Positions 13,189-20,422 of a stretch of DNA of 28,853 nt are shown here, piece by piece. This stretch comes from DASQQQ01 sp036390995 (GTDB taxonomy: Bacteria > Actinomycetota > UBA4738 > HRBIN12), in the NCBI GenBank assembly GCA_036390995.1, contig DASWAT010000053.1:1-28853 (forward strand). The letters are read 5' to 3'. The notes under the pieces are model-generated. The model was not told where the DNA came from and did not search any database. It saw only the letters and a program-made list of their open reading frames with translations. A program made the position numbers and the translations under genes. Numbering within the stretch: position 1 is the first letter of the stretch; each line of letters starts with the position of its first letter.

Positions 13189-13241
13189 CACAAGGAAACG
13201 CCCTGCCGCGTGCGCGGCGGGGCGTCGAGGTCGTGCAGCAT
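13188..13241 (-). CDS. 17-codon leader ORF coupled to pyrR
   Basis: The ATG at 13241 has a strong Shine-Dalgarno site (GGGAGG, 13255-13250) at 8-nt spacing and encodes MLHDLDAPPRTRQGVSL. Its TGA (13190-13188) shares one base with the pyrR ATG. The pyrR start itself has no ribosome site, and a stable hairpin lies in the ORF just before it, so pyrR may depend on ribosomes arriving from this ORF. The peptide has no run of regulatory codons, so coupling rather than codon-specific stalling is inferred. Expression is unproven. Confidence 0.5.
   Translation of the reverse strand: MLHDLDAPPRTRQGVSL
13200..13225 (-). promoter_or_regulatory. Hairpin just upstream of the pyrR start
   Basis: On the minus strand CGCCC-C-GCCGC, loop GCAC, GCGGC-A-GGGCG forms a 10-bp stem with one C/A mismatch. 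It ends about 11 nt before the pyrR ATG. It is not followed by a U-run, so it looks like a translational block on pyrR rather than an intrinsic terminator. Ribosomes on the leader ORF would melt it. Confidence 0.45.
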
Positions 13242-13254
13242 GTTCTGCGCCTCC

Positions 13255-13280
13255 CTTCCCGGCCTCGCGGGACCGGACTT
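13255..13280 (-). promoter_or_regulatory. PyrR-binding loop in the pyr operon leader
   Basis: Minus-strand GGTCCCGCGAGGCC (13274-13261) matches the core of the known PyrR RNA target, UCCNGNGAGGY. It is closed by a CCGG/CCGG stem (13276-13273 with 13262-13259). The Shine-Dalgarno site of the leader ORF begins immediately 3'. Upstream CTTCCC can also pair with GGGAAG, which would hide part of that site. This fits translational repression by PyrR, as described for mycobacteria, more than attenuation. Confidence 0.65.
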
Positions 13281-13300
13281 AAAGGGGAAGTTCCCGCCGA

Positions 13301-13330
13301 AGGATACGTCCGCGCCGCCGGGCACGGCAA
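13301..13330 (-). promoter_or_regulatory. Candidate promoter of the pyr operon
   Basis: Minus-strand TTGCCG (13330-13325), an 18-nt spacer and TATCCT (13306-13301), each 4 of 6 matches to the sigma-70 consensus. Transcription would start near 13294, just upstream of the PyrR-binding loop, giving a leader of about 50 nt before the leader ORF. Confidence 0.4.
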
Positions 13331-13412
13331 CGGGAGGAGGGGGAAACCCGTGGGCGCCAAAGGGCCCCCAAGCGCCTACACTATGGGTCAGTTCGCGGGA
13401 AGGTGGAGACCG

Positions 13413-13646
13413 ATGAGTTTCGGACCCGAGTGGATCGTCGTCATCGCGGTGATCGTGCTGCTCTTCGGGGCGAAGAAGCTCCCCGAGCTGGCGCGGTCGC
13501 TGGGTCGGTCATCCTCCGAGTTCAAGAAGGGCATGCAGGAGGGCACGAGCGAGCTCGAGCAGACCCCCGAGCCCTCCAAGGCATCCGAGCCCTCCAAGGC
13601 CGAAGCCTCCGACAAGGCCGACACGGCCGAACGGGACGCCGAGTAG
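13413..13646 (+). CDS. tatA: Sec-independent (Tat) translocase subunit, TatA/E family, first copy
   Basis: Pore-forming subunit of the Tat system, which exports folded proteins. The 77 residues comprise a single membrane helix (about 4-19, EWIVVIAVIVLLFG), the hallmark FGAKKLPELARSLGRS hinge and amphipathic helix, then a charged Glu/Lys/Ala tail. The ATG at 13413 is chosen over upstream in-frame starts because AAGGTGGAG lies just before it and the membrane helix begins there. It is divergent from pyrR. No tatC is adjacent, so the rest of the system must be elsewhere. Confidence 0.92.
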   Translation: MSFGPEWIVVIAVIVLLFGAKKLPELARSLGRSSSEFKKGMQEGTSELEQTPEPSKASEPSKAEASDKADTAERDAE

Positions 13647-13697
13647 AGGGTTGGGGGCCCCGACCGGTTCCGGCGTTCGAGTGGAGGCGAGAAGGAG

Positions 13698-13886
13698 ATG
13701 GGTGACATCGGCGTTCCCGAGCTACTGATCGTTCTGGGGGTCGTGGTCCTGCTCTTCGGGGCCAAGAAGCTCCCCGAGCTGGCGCGCTCGCTCGGCCGCT
13801 CTGCCAGCGAGTTCAAGGCGGGCATGCGCGAGGGCGAGAGCGACGCGGCTGCAGGCTCCGACACCGGCGAGCAGCCCACCGGCTGA
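13698..13886 (+). CDS. tatA: TatA/E family subunit, second tandem copy
   Basis: A 62-residue paralogue of the preceding gene, 51 nt downstream on the same strand. The membrane helix starts with PELLIVLGVVVLLFG, followed by the same FGAKKLPELARSLGRS segment. Over 32 residues spanning the helix end and the amphipathic helix the two copies differ at only four positions. The tail is shorter and acidic. GGAGG lies 10 nt before the ATG. A TatB-like role is possible but is not supported by the sequence, which is TatA-like. It ends 15 bp from the convergent nusB. Confidence 0.9.
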   Translation: MGDIGVPELLIVLGVVVLLFGAKKLPELARSLGRSASEFKAGMREGESDAAAGSDTGEQPTG

Positions 13887-13901
13887 GCCGGACGCCTCAC
13901 G

Positions 13902-14300
13902 TCAGGCTCTCGACTCCTGGGCGACCCGGCCGAGGATGCCGTTCACGAATCGGCCCGAGTCCTCGGTGGAGAGCTCCTTGGCCGCCCGTACGGCCTCGTC
14001 GATGACGACCGCGGTCGGGGTGTCCGGTTGGTGCACGAGCTCGTAGCAGGCCACGCGCAGGATCGTGCGGTCGACCACGGCGAGGCGCGGAACGGTCCAC
14101 TCCTCGGCGTGCTCCCCGATGAGCTCGTCCAGCTCGGCGACGCATGCGGCCACGCCCCCGACGAGCTCGCGGGCGAACCGGCTCACCTTGCGGCCGGCCT
14201 CGCGCCACTCGCGCAGCACCTCGGTGGGATCCGCGCCCGTGATGTCGGCCTGGTACAGGATGTCGAGCGCCTGGCGACGGGCCTCGTGACGCGAGGCCAC
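13902..14300 (-). CDS. nusB: Transcription antitermination factor NusB
   Basis: With NusE (S10) it binds boxA RNA and supports rRNA antitermination. The 132-residue all-helical protein has the N-terminal RxxARxxALDILYQAD pattern and the conserved C-terminal block ELVHQPDTPTAVVIDEAV ... KELSTEDSGRFVNGILG. GTG start at 14300, 14 nt after the efp stop. It closes the aro-pepP-efp cluster; this efp-nusB-pyr order is common in actinobacteria and Firmicutes. Confidence 0.95.
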   Translation of the reverse strand: MASRHEARRQALDILYQADITGADPTEVLREWREAGRKVSRFARELVGGVAACVAELDELIGEHAEEWTVPRLAVVDRTILRVACYELVHQPDTPTAVVIDEAVRAAKELSTEDSGRFVNGILGRVAQESRA

Positions 14301-14314
14301 GGCCTATCGCACCC

Positions 14315-14878
14315 CTACTTCACCCGCTCGATGTACTGACCCGAGCGCGTGTCGACCTTGACCTTCTCCCCCGGCTCCACGAACAGCGGCACCTGGACCT
14401 CGTAGCCGGTCTCGAGCGTGGCCGGCTTCATCGCGCTGGTCCGCGTGTCGCCCTTCACGGCCGGCTGCGTCTCGGTGATCGTGAGCGCCACCGAGGCCGG
14501 CAGATCCATGCCGATCGGCACCCCCTCGTGGACCGACACCTGGGCCGACGCCCCCTCCGTGAGGTAGTTCGCGGCGTCCCCGACCACGTCGGCCGGCACC
14601 GGGAGCTGCTCGTACGTCCCCACGTCCATGAACATGAAGTGGTCGCCGTCGCGGTACAGGTACTGCATCTCCTTGCGCTCCACGATGGCCAGACCGACCT
14701 TCACGCCCGCGTTGAAGGTGCGCTCCAGCACCTGGCCGGTCTTCACGTTCCGCAGCTTCGTCCGCACGAACGCGCCGCCCTTGCCCGGCTTCACGTGTTG
14801 GAACTCGATGACCTGGAACAACGTGCCGTCCAGATCCAGGGTCATGCCGTTCTTGAGGTCGTTCGTGGAGACGCTCAC
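14315..14878 (-). CDS. efp: Elongation factor P
   Basis: Binds between the P and E sites and rescues ribosomes stalled at polyproline stretches. The 187 residues form the usual three beta-barrel domains. The domain I loop that reaches the peptidyl-transferase centre is HVKPGKGGAFVRTK, with tip Lys33. The GTG start at 14878 overlaps the pepP stop (GTGA). Polyproline-type motifs occur in several proteins here, such as the PilP-like linker. No EF-P-modifying enzyme is seen in the window. Confidence 0.96.
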   Translation of the reverse strand: MSVSTNDLKNGMTLDLDGTLFQVIEFQHVKPGKGGAFVRTKLRNVKTGQVLERTFNAGVKVGLAIVERKEMQYLYRDGDHFMFMDVGTYEQLPVPADVVGDAANYLTEGASAQVSVHEGVPIGMDLPASVALTITETQPAVKGDTRTSAMKPATLETGYEVQVPLFVEPGEKVKVDTRSGQYIERVK

Positions 14879-15948
14879 GTGACGATCAGCTCCTTGCTCG
14901 ATCTGGGGAACACCCGGCAGCCGTCCTCGGTCACCTCGACCATGTCCTCGATCCGGACGCCGCCGAGCCCGGGAACGTACACGCCGGGCTCGACCGTGAC
15001 CACCGCGCCGGCCGGCAGCACGTCGTGGGAGGTCCAGTGCAGGCGGGGACCCTCGTGGATCTCCAGGCCGACCCCGTGCCCCAAGCCGTGGGGGAACCGC
15101 TGGCCGTAACCGGCCTCCTCGATCACCTGCCGGGCGGCCCGGTCCACGTCGGCCGCCTTCGCGCCGGCCCGCACGGCGTCGATCCCGACCCGCTGGGCCC
15201 GGTGGACCACCTCGTGGATCGCTCGCAGCTCCTCCGGTGGCTCCCCGAGCGTCACCGTTCGCGTCATGTCGCAGTGGTAGCCGCCGACGCGACCGCCGAA
15301 GTCCAGCTTCACGACGTCGCCGTGACGGAGCGGCCGGTCGCCGGGGTCGTGGTGCGGCTCGGCCGCGCTCTCGCCGAACGCCGCGATCGTCTCGAACGCC
15401 AGGTCGTCGGCGCCGGCCGTGCGGAGCTCGATCTCGAGCTCGAACGCGAGCTCGCGCTCGGTCACGCCCTCGTGGAGCTTCGGCAGGATCGCCTCGAACG
15501 CGGCGTCGGTGACCTCCTGCGCACGCCTCATCGTCGCGAGCTCCTCGGCGTCCTTCGTCCACCGTGACCGCTCCACCGCGCCGTTCACCGCCACGAGCTC
15601 CACCCGCAGATCCGCCGCGAGGTCCGCGTACGTGTGGTAGGTGAGGCCGTCGCCCTCGAACCCCAGACGCCCCAGGCCGAGTCCCGTGGCCGCCTCCCGG
15701 ACGGCCCCGATCATGCCCTCGAGGTAGACCCGGCGCTCGAGGTCCGCCACCTCGTGGCTCGACTGCTCGCCGTACCGGCCGTCGGTGAGGAACAGTGCCG
15801 AGCCGTCGGAGCCCACGATCACCTGGCCGTTCGAGCCGGTGAAGCCGGTGAGGTAGCGGACGTTCGGCAGCCGGCTCACCAGCAGGGCCTCGATGCCGGC
15901 CCCGTCCAGCCACTCGGTCAGACGGGTGCGTCTCAGGGCGTGATCCAC
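14875..15948 (-). CDS. pepP: M24 family Xaa-Pro aminopeptidase
   Basis: Metallopeptidase removing N-terminal residues before proline. It has 357 residues: a creatinase-like N-terminal domain (about 1-125, with LPNVRYLTGFTGSNG) and a pita-bread catalytic domain. All five metal ligands are present: D216 (KLDFGG), D227 (CDMTRT), H291 (GLGHGVG), E320 (VEPGVY) and E334 (RIEDM). The GTG at 15948 is chosen for its GGAGG site 7 nt upstream; it overlaps aroQ by 16 bp. Distinguishing Xaa-Pro aminopeptidase from Xaa-Pro dipeptidase is not possible from sequence alone. Linkage to efp is widely conserved. Confidence 0.92.
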   Translation of the reverse strand: MDHALRRTRLTEWLDGAGIEALLVSRLPNVRYLTGFTGSNGQVIVGSDGSALFLTDGRYGEQSSHEVADLERRVYLEGMIGAVREAATGLGLGRLGFEGDGLTYHTYADLAADLRVELVAVNGAVERSRWTKDAEELATMRRAQEVTDAAFEAILPKLHEGVTERELAFELEIELRTAGADDLAFETIAAFGESAAEPHHDPGDRPLRHGDVVKLDFGGRVGGYHCDMTRTVTLGEPPEELRAIHEVVHRAQRVGIDAVRAGAKAADVDRAARQVIEEAGYGQRFPHGLGHGVGLEIHEGPRLHWTSHDVLPAGAVVTVEPGVYVPGLGGVRIEDMVEVTEDGCRVFPRSSKELIVT

Positions 15949-16367
15949 GTCAAGGCCTCCAGCGCCAGATGGTAGCCGCCGGCCCCCGCACCGGCGATCG
16001 TCACGCGCGCCACCGGTGAGATCACGGAGTGACGCCGGAACTCCTCGCGCGCGTAGATGTTCGTCTGATGGACCTCCAGGACGGGTGCGGCGCAAGCCTC
16101 CACAGCGTCCCGCAGCGCGTACGAGTAGTGGGTGAGCGCGCCGGGGTTCAGGACCACGGCGTCGAAGCCGTCGCTGCCGGCGTCGTGCAGCCACCCCACC
16201 AGCTCGCCCTCGTGATCCGACTGGCGCCACTGCACCTGGTGGCCGAGGGCCGTCGCCCGCTCCCCCACCCCGGCCATGATCTGCTCGAGCGTCTGCGAGC
16301 CGTACCGCCCGGGCTCGCGGGTCCCGAGGATCCCGAGGTTCGGACCGAACAGGTACAAGACCTTCAT
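15933..16367 (-). CDS. aroQ: 3-dehydroquinate dehydratase, type II
   Basis: Third step of the shikimate pathway. The 144-residue flavodoxin-like dodecamer type retains the active-site set: N10 (GPNLG), R17 and the catalytic Y22 in REPGRYG, N74 (LNPGALTHYS), H80, H100 in EVHQTN and R111. The residue before GPN is Phe instead of the common Asn, a mild variation. The ATG at 16367 overlaps the aroB stop (ATGA). Confidence 0.94.
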   Translation of the reverse strand: MKVLYLFGPNLGILGTREPGRYGSQTLEQIMAGVGERATALGHQVQWRQSDHEGELVGWLHDAGSDGFDAVVLNPGALTHYSYALRDAVEACAAPVLEVHQTNIYAREEFRRHSVISPVARVTIAGAGAGGYHLALEALTWITP

Positions 16368-17443
16368 CCCGCGGCTCCCATCTCCACCAGCGTCTGCCGG
16401 ACGGCGCCCTCGGGCACGCCCTCCACGACCCGGGGCCGGCCCACGTCCTCGAGCAGGACGAACCGGATCCCGCCCCGGTACTTCTTGTCCATCCGCATCG
16501 CCCCGAGGATCTGATCGGCGGCCGGGAGCCCTCCGTCCGGCTCGAGCCCGAGCGGCTTCAGCAGCCGGGCCGTCCGAGCCGCCAGCCCGGGCTGGGCCCA
16601 GTGCAGCGACTCGGCCAGCCGCGCCGCGAACACCATCCCGATCGCCACGGCCTCGCCGTGCGAGCGGCCCGCGAACGCGTCCAGCCGCTCCAGGGCGTGT
16701 CCGAGCGTGTGGCCGTAGTTCAGGACGAGGCGTTCGCCGGCATCGCGCTCGTCGGCCGCGACCACCCTGGCCTTGGCCCTCATGCACCGCGCCACCAGAT
16801 CCTCCAGCACCGCCGACTCCCGGGCCAGCACCACCTCCGGCCGCTGCTCCAGCAGCTCGAGCAGCGCGGCATCCAGGGTGAGCCCGTACTTGGCCGCCTC
16901 GCCCAGGCCCGAGCGGAACTCGCGCTCGGGAAGCGTGGCCAGCGTGTCCACGTCGGCGAGCACCGCGACCGGCTGGTAGAAGGCGCCGACGAGGTTCTTG
17001 CCCTCGGGCAGGTTCACCGCGGTCTTGCCACCGATCGATGCGTCGACCTGGGCGGTGAGCGTGGTGGGCACCTGGACGAACGGCACGCCGCGCATGTACG
17101 TGGCGGCCACGAACCCGGCGAGGTCCCCAACGGCCCCGCCGCCGAGGGCCACGACGACGTCGTCGCGGTGCGCCTCCTGCGTGGCGAGCTGGCGGTGGAG
17201 GGCCTGCCACGTGGACAGCGACTTGGCCTCCTCGGCCTCGGGGACGCCGAGGTGCACGACGGCCAGCCCTCGCGAGGCCAAGCCCTCCGCGAGCGACGCC
17301 AGGTACCGCTCGGCCACGGTGTGGTCGGCCACCACGAAGGCCTTCTCGGCCTTCGGGAGCTCGGGCAGGTGCGCACCGGCCTCCCGCAGCATGCCGGACC
17401 CGATCACCGCGTCGTAGGGGCGGCCGGGGACCGCCACGCTCAC
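16364..17443 (-). CDS. aroB: 3-dehydroquinate synthase
   Basis: Second step of the shikimate pathway: an NAD- and metal-dependent cyclisation of DAHP. It has 359 residues. The NAD-binding GGGAVGDLAGFVAATYMRG segment is at about 98-116, followed by QVPTTLTAQVDASIGGKTAVN. Metal ligands are in GEAAKYG, YGHTLGHALE and GEAVAIGM. The GTG at 17443 overlaps the aroK stop (GTGA). The enzyme is complete with no changes in the conserved blocks. Confidence 0.96.
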   Translation of the reverse strand: MSVAVPGRPYDAVIGSGMLREAGAHLPELPKAEKAFVVADHTVAERYLASLAEGLASRGLAVVHLGVPEAEEAKSLSTWQALHRQLATQEAHRDDVVVALGGGAVGDLAGFVAATYMRGVPFVQVPTTLTAQVDASIGGKTAVNLPEGKNLVGAFYQPVAVLADVDTLATLPEREFRSGLGEAAKYGLTLDAALLELLEQRPEVVLARESAVLEDLVARCMRAKARVVAADERDAGERLVLNYGHTLGHALERLDAFAGRSHGEAVAIGMVFAARLAESLHWAQPGLAARTARLLKPLGLEPDGGLPAADQILGAMRMDKKYRGGIRFVLLEDVGRPRVVEGVPEGAVRQTLVEMGAAG

Positions 17444-17940
17444 CCGGACCACCGGGTGAGCTCCTCCTCGATGGCCGCGGCGACCTCCTCGGGGGTGCCG
17501 CCGGCGTCGACGACGTGCGCGGCGAACTCTCGGTAGAGAGGCTCTCGGTCCCGGAACAGCCGTTCCAGGTCGGCCGCGACGTGGATCAGCGGCCGGTCCT
17601 GGGCGGGTCGGACCCGCTGCTCCAAGACGTCGAGCGGCACCGACAGGAACACGACCTCGCCGGTGGCCCGGAGCGTGACCCGGTTCGCCGGCTCGAGCAC
17701 CACCCCGCCACCGCACGACACCACGGCGGGGTCGCGGGTGGCGGCCTCGACGAGAGCGGCGGCCTCGAGCTCGCGGAACCCGGCCTCGCCCTCCTCCGCG
17801 AAGATCTCGCGGACCGTCCGGCCGGCTCCCCGCTCGATCTCGACGTCGAGCTCCACGAACGGCACGCCGAGACGGCGGGCCAGCTCGGGGCCCACGGTGG
17901 ACTTGCCCGAGCCCGGCATGCCGACCAGGTAGACGATCAC
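17440..17940 (-). CDS. aroK: Shikimate kinase
   Basis: Phosphorylates shikimate with ATP. The 166 residues carry the P-loop GMPGSGKS (7-14), the shikimate-binding ELDVEIE (the usual first Asp is Glu30, the second is Asp32), FRELE with the substrate arginine, SCGGG and the lid motif with RPLI. The GTG at 17940 overlaps the aroC stop (GTGA), and the stop overlaps the aroB start, so aroC-aroK-aroB-aroQ are translated as a coupled block. Confidence 0.95.
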   Translation of the reverse strand: MIVYLVGMPGSGKSTVGPELARRLGVPFVELDVEIERGAGRTVREIFAEEGEAGFRELEAAALVEAATRDPAVVSCGGGVVLEPANRVTLRATGEVVFLSVPLDVLEQRVRPAQDRPLIHVAADLERLFRDREPLYREFAAHVVDAGGTPEEVAAAIEEELTRWSG

Positions 17941-19091
17941 GCCAGCCCCGCCAGGTAGCCCTGCAGGTTCCGGCGGGTCTCGGGCAGCGAGTCGCCCCCG
18001 AACTTCTCCAGCACGGCCTGGGCCAGGACGAATGCCACCGCGGCCTCCCCCACCACGCCGCCGGCCGGGACCGAGCAGATGTCGGTGCGCTGCTTGATGG
18101 CGACCTCGGGCGCCTTCGTGGCGATGTCCACGGTGGCAAGCGGCTTCGGCACGGTCGAGATCGGCTTCATCGCGGCCCGGACCCGGATCGGCTCGCCGGT
18201 GCTCATGCCGCCCTCGATGCCGCCGGCGCGTGCGGTCTTGCGCGAGAGGCGATCGCCGCGCCGGACGATCTCGTCGTGCGCCTTGGAGCCGCGCTTGGCC
18301 GCCGTGGCGAAGCCGTCGCCGACCTCCACGCCCTTCACCGACTGGATCGACATAAGCGCGAGCGCCAGCCGGGCGTCGAGCTTGCGGTCGTAGTGGACGT
18401 GCGAGCCGAGGCCGGGCGGGCACCCGTAGGCCACGACCTCGAACACGCCCCCGAGCGTGTCGCGCTCGTGCATGGCGGCGTCGATCTCGGCCACCATGCG
18501 CTCGGAGACGTGCTCGTCGAGCGCGCGCACCGGCGAGGCGTCCACGGCCTCCAGGTCCTCGGGACGGGGCATCCGGGCGGCCGCGGGCACGCGCACGCGG
18601 CCGATCCGCACGACGTGGGACAGGACCCGCACGCCGAGCTCGGCCAGGAACGCCTTGCAGAACGTCCCCATGGCCACCCGGGCCACGGTCTCGCGGGCGC
18701 TGGCCCGCTCGAGGACGTTGCGGACGTCGTCGAACCCGTACTTCTGGACGCCGACGAGATCGGCGTGACCGGGGCGGGGACGGGTGAGCTTGTCGGCGGG
18801 GTCGATCTGCCCCTCGACGCCCATGAGCCCGTGGTACTTCGTGTCCCACTCGGCGTTGCGGATCGTGACCGAGATCGGGCTACCCAGGGTGAGCCCGTGC
18901 CGGACCCCCGAGAGGACCTGGAACGCGTCGGGCTCGAGCTTCTGACGGGCGCTCCTGCCGTACCCGTGGCGCCGGCGGGCCAGTTCGCCGGCGATCTCCT
19001 TCGGCGCGATAGGCACGCCGGCGGGGAGCCCCTCCAGGACGCCGGTGAGGGCCTGGCCGTGCGATTCACCCGCCGTGAGCAGCCGCAACAT
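17937..19091 (-). CDS. aroC: Chorismate synthase
   Basis: Last common step of aromatic amino acid synthesis, needing reduced FMN. It has 384 residues from the chosen start. Signatures: LTAGESHGQAL near the N-terminus, RRHGYGRSARQKLEPD, RPGHADLVGVQKYG, RASARETVARVAMG, and the C-terminal GGMSTGEPI with KPISTVPKPL. Three in-frame ATGs are close together (19103, 19100, 19091). The last is chosen because the conserved MLRLLTAGESHG begins there and TATGAT lies exactly 7 nt upstream, so the mRNA would be leaderless. First gene of the aro block; aroE is not seen in the window. Confidence 0.96.
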   Translation of the reverse strand: MLRLLTAGESHGQALTGVLEGLPAGVPIAPKEIAGELARRRHGYGRSARQKLEPDAFQVLSGVRHGLTLGSPISVTIRNAEWDTKYHGLMGVEGQIDPADKLTRPRPGHADLVGVQKYGFDDVRNVLERASARETVARVAMGTFCKAFLAELGVRVLSHVVRIGRVRVPAAARMPRPEDLEAVDASPVRALDEHVSERMVAEIDAAMHERDTLGGVFEVVAYGCPPGLGSHVHYDRKLDARLALALMSIQSVKGVEVGDGFATAAKRGSKAHDEIVRRGDRLSRKTARAGGIEGGMSTGEPIRVRAAMKPISTVPKPLATVDIATKAPEVAIKQRTDICSVPAGGVVGEAAVAFVLAQAVLEKFGGDSLPETRRNLQGYLAGLA

Positions 19092-19104
19092 CGCCCACAT
19101 CATA
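19092..19104 (-). promoter_or_regulatory. Candidate leaderless promoter of the aro operon
   Basis: TATGAT (19104-19099, minus strand) matches the -10 consensus at 5 of 6 positions and ends 7 nt before the ATG at 19091, so the first transcribed base would be the A of the start codon. No Shine-Dalgarno site precedes that ATG. The -35 region is weak. Confidence 0.45.
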
Positions 19105-19138
19105 GGTGACGCGTTCGATGCCCCTGCGGGATGGCGGA

Positions 19139-19160
19139 GGGCGGGCCGGTGACCCCGCCC
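19139..19160 (-). terminator. Hairpin between pilP and aroC, possible terminator
   Basis: A perfect 7-bp GGGCGGG/CCCGCCC stem (19139-19145 with 19154-19160) with an 8-nt loop lies 60 nt after the pilP-like stop. There is no U-run after it on the minus strand, so efficient intrinsic termination is uncertain. It could simply insulate the pil and aro transcripts. Confidence 0.35.
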
Positions 19161-19219
19161 GCCCACTCGACCCGGCGACCGCTCCCCCCGTGCGCGGCTC
19201 GCCGGAGCCTGCGTCTCCC

Positions 19220-19807
19220 CTACTTCTGTGGGTTCGTGCACAAGCTGAACGACTGGTCGCCGAACAGGAACCGGGCGCACTCCCCGCTGATGGACACGAG
19301 CTCGAAGTTGTCGGCGAAGGTCTGGCCCTCGGACACCGTGTACACGGTGCCGTCCACCTCGACCTGGGCCTTCGTGCCGCCGGCGAAGATGTCCAACAGG
19401 ACCACGGTGTGGCCGCCGATCTTCTCGCTCTGGCCGCCGCCCGGGGTCGTCGGCGTCTCGGTGGGGCTCGTCGGCGGGGGCGTCGTGCCCGTCCCGGTCG
19501 GCGTTCCGGTCGGGCTCGTGGTGGGGCCGACGCTGCCGCTCGGGCTCGGCTGGAGCGCGGGCGGGATCGAGAACGGATCCCGGGAACCGGCCAAGACCAC
19601 GGGCGGCAGCGTCTCGCGGGGCGTCGGGGTGGGCGAAACCGTCGGCTGGGGCGTGGGACCGCCGGTGATGACCGCCGGCGGCGTCGTCCCCGCCTCCTCG
19701 CCTCCACCCCCTCCCAGCACGTTCAGCAACAGGAAGGCCACGACCGCCACCCCGGCGACTGCGCCGAGGACGATCAGCGCACGGCGGTCACGATCGGAAA
19801 GTGCCAT
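19220..19807 (-). CDS. PilP-like type IV pilus inner-membrane/alignment protein
   Basis: No strong full-length family match is evident, but position and layout fit PilP. Residues 10-30 form one membrane helix, followed by a Pro/Thr-rich linker (about 41-125) containing the RDPF motif (76-79) typical of PilP. A compact C-terminal domain (about 129-192) has the GspC/PilP pattern of short strands: VVLLDIFAGGTKAQVEV, VYTVSEGQTF, FELVSI. Two cysteines (177, 190) could form a disulfide outside the membrane. It starts 3 nt after the pilO stop, so it is part of pilMNOP. In Gram-negative bacteria PilP contacts the secretin; this host probably has no outer membrane, so its partner must differ. Confidence 0.65.
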   Translation of the reverse strand: MALSDRDRRALIVLGAVAGVAVVAFLLLNVLGGGGGEEAGTTPPAVITGGPTPQPTVSPTPTPRETLPPVVLAGSRDPFSIPPALQPSPSGSVGPTTSPTGTPTGTGTTPPPTSPTETPTTPGGGQSEKIGGHTVVLLDIFAGGTKAQVEVDGTVYTVSEGQTFADNFELVSISGECARFLFGDQSFSLCTNPQK

Positions 19808-19810
19808 CGA

Positions 19811-20422
19811 TCAAGCTCCTGGGGTTCCGGTGCTCGGCCCGGGCTGGGACCCTGGACCGGCGCTCGGGTCGGTCGTGTAGAAGTTCACGGACAGCTGCAT
19901 GGACAGCGACTGGGGCCCGGTCGTGGTGGTCGTGGTCTCGGTCCCGCCGCCCGGCGAGATGGACACGTTCGTCACCTTCGCGGCCCGGGGCAGCGTCTCC
20001 AGCCGGAACAGGAACTCCTGCAGCGAGAAGTAGGTCCCCGTGACGCTGATGCTGGCGGTGATCGCCGAGAACGAGCCGCTCGCATCGAGCGCCGGGTTGC
20101 CCGGCGACACCGTGAGGAAGTCCACGGCGGCGCGGTCGGCGGCGTCCGAGAGCAGCCGGATCATCGCCGGCAGATCGGCCGTGGGCGGGATCAGGTTCTC
20201 GATCTTCTTGAGCTCCTTCTTCGTCTGGGGGGCCTCGGCCTGGGCCTCCTGGAGGCTCCGGAGCTGCGCCTGCAGCGTGCTCGTCTGGTCCTGCGCCTGG
20301 GCCAGCTGGTCCTGCGTGTCGCTCACCTGGCTCCGCTTCGGCAGCACCAGGAAGAACACCGCCAGGAGCGCGATCACGGCGAAGACGACGCCGGCGACGA
20401 TGGGAGCCCTGCGGTCGTTCAC
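19811..20422 (-). CDS. pilO: Type IV pilus assembly protein PilO
   Basis: Alignment-subcomplex protein that dimerises with PilN. The 203 residues comprise a short cytoplasmic tail, a membrane helix (about 9-27), a Gln/Ala-rich coiled coil (about 32-75) and a ferredoxin-like PilO domain with the conserved IPPTADLPAMIRLLSDAA and FSLQEFLFRLETLPRAAKV. The tail is Thr/Pro/Gly-rich. The GTG start overlaps the pilN stop (GTGA). The family call rests on this architecture and on pilM and pilN upstream. Confidence 0.85.
   Translation of the reverse strand: MNDRRAPIVAGVVFAVIALLAVFFLVLPKRSQVSDTQDQLAQAQDQTSTLQAQLRSLQEAQAEAPQTKKELKKIENLIPPTADLPAMIRLLSDAADRAAVDFLTVSPGNPALDASGSFSAITASISVTGTYFSLQEFLFRLETLPRAAKVTNVSISPGGGTETTTTTTGPQSLSMQLSVNFYTTDPSAGPGSQPGPSTGTPGA

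Noticed and set aside
13647..13697. Terminator between the two tatA copies (GGGGGCCCC)
   Set aside because: The dyad has no usable loop and no U-run; it is a chance GC-rich palindrome.
17937..19280. Longer aroC start near 19280
   Set aside because: The extension runs into the pilP-like gene, is not conserved-looking, and would cover the hairpin and the TATGAT box.
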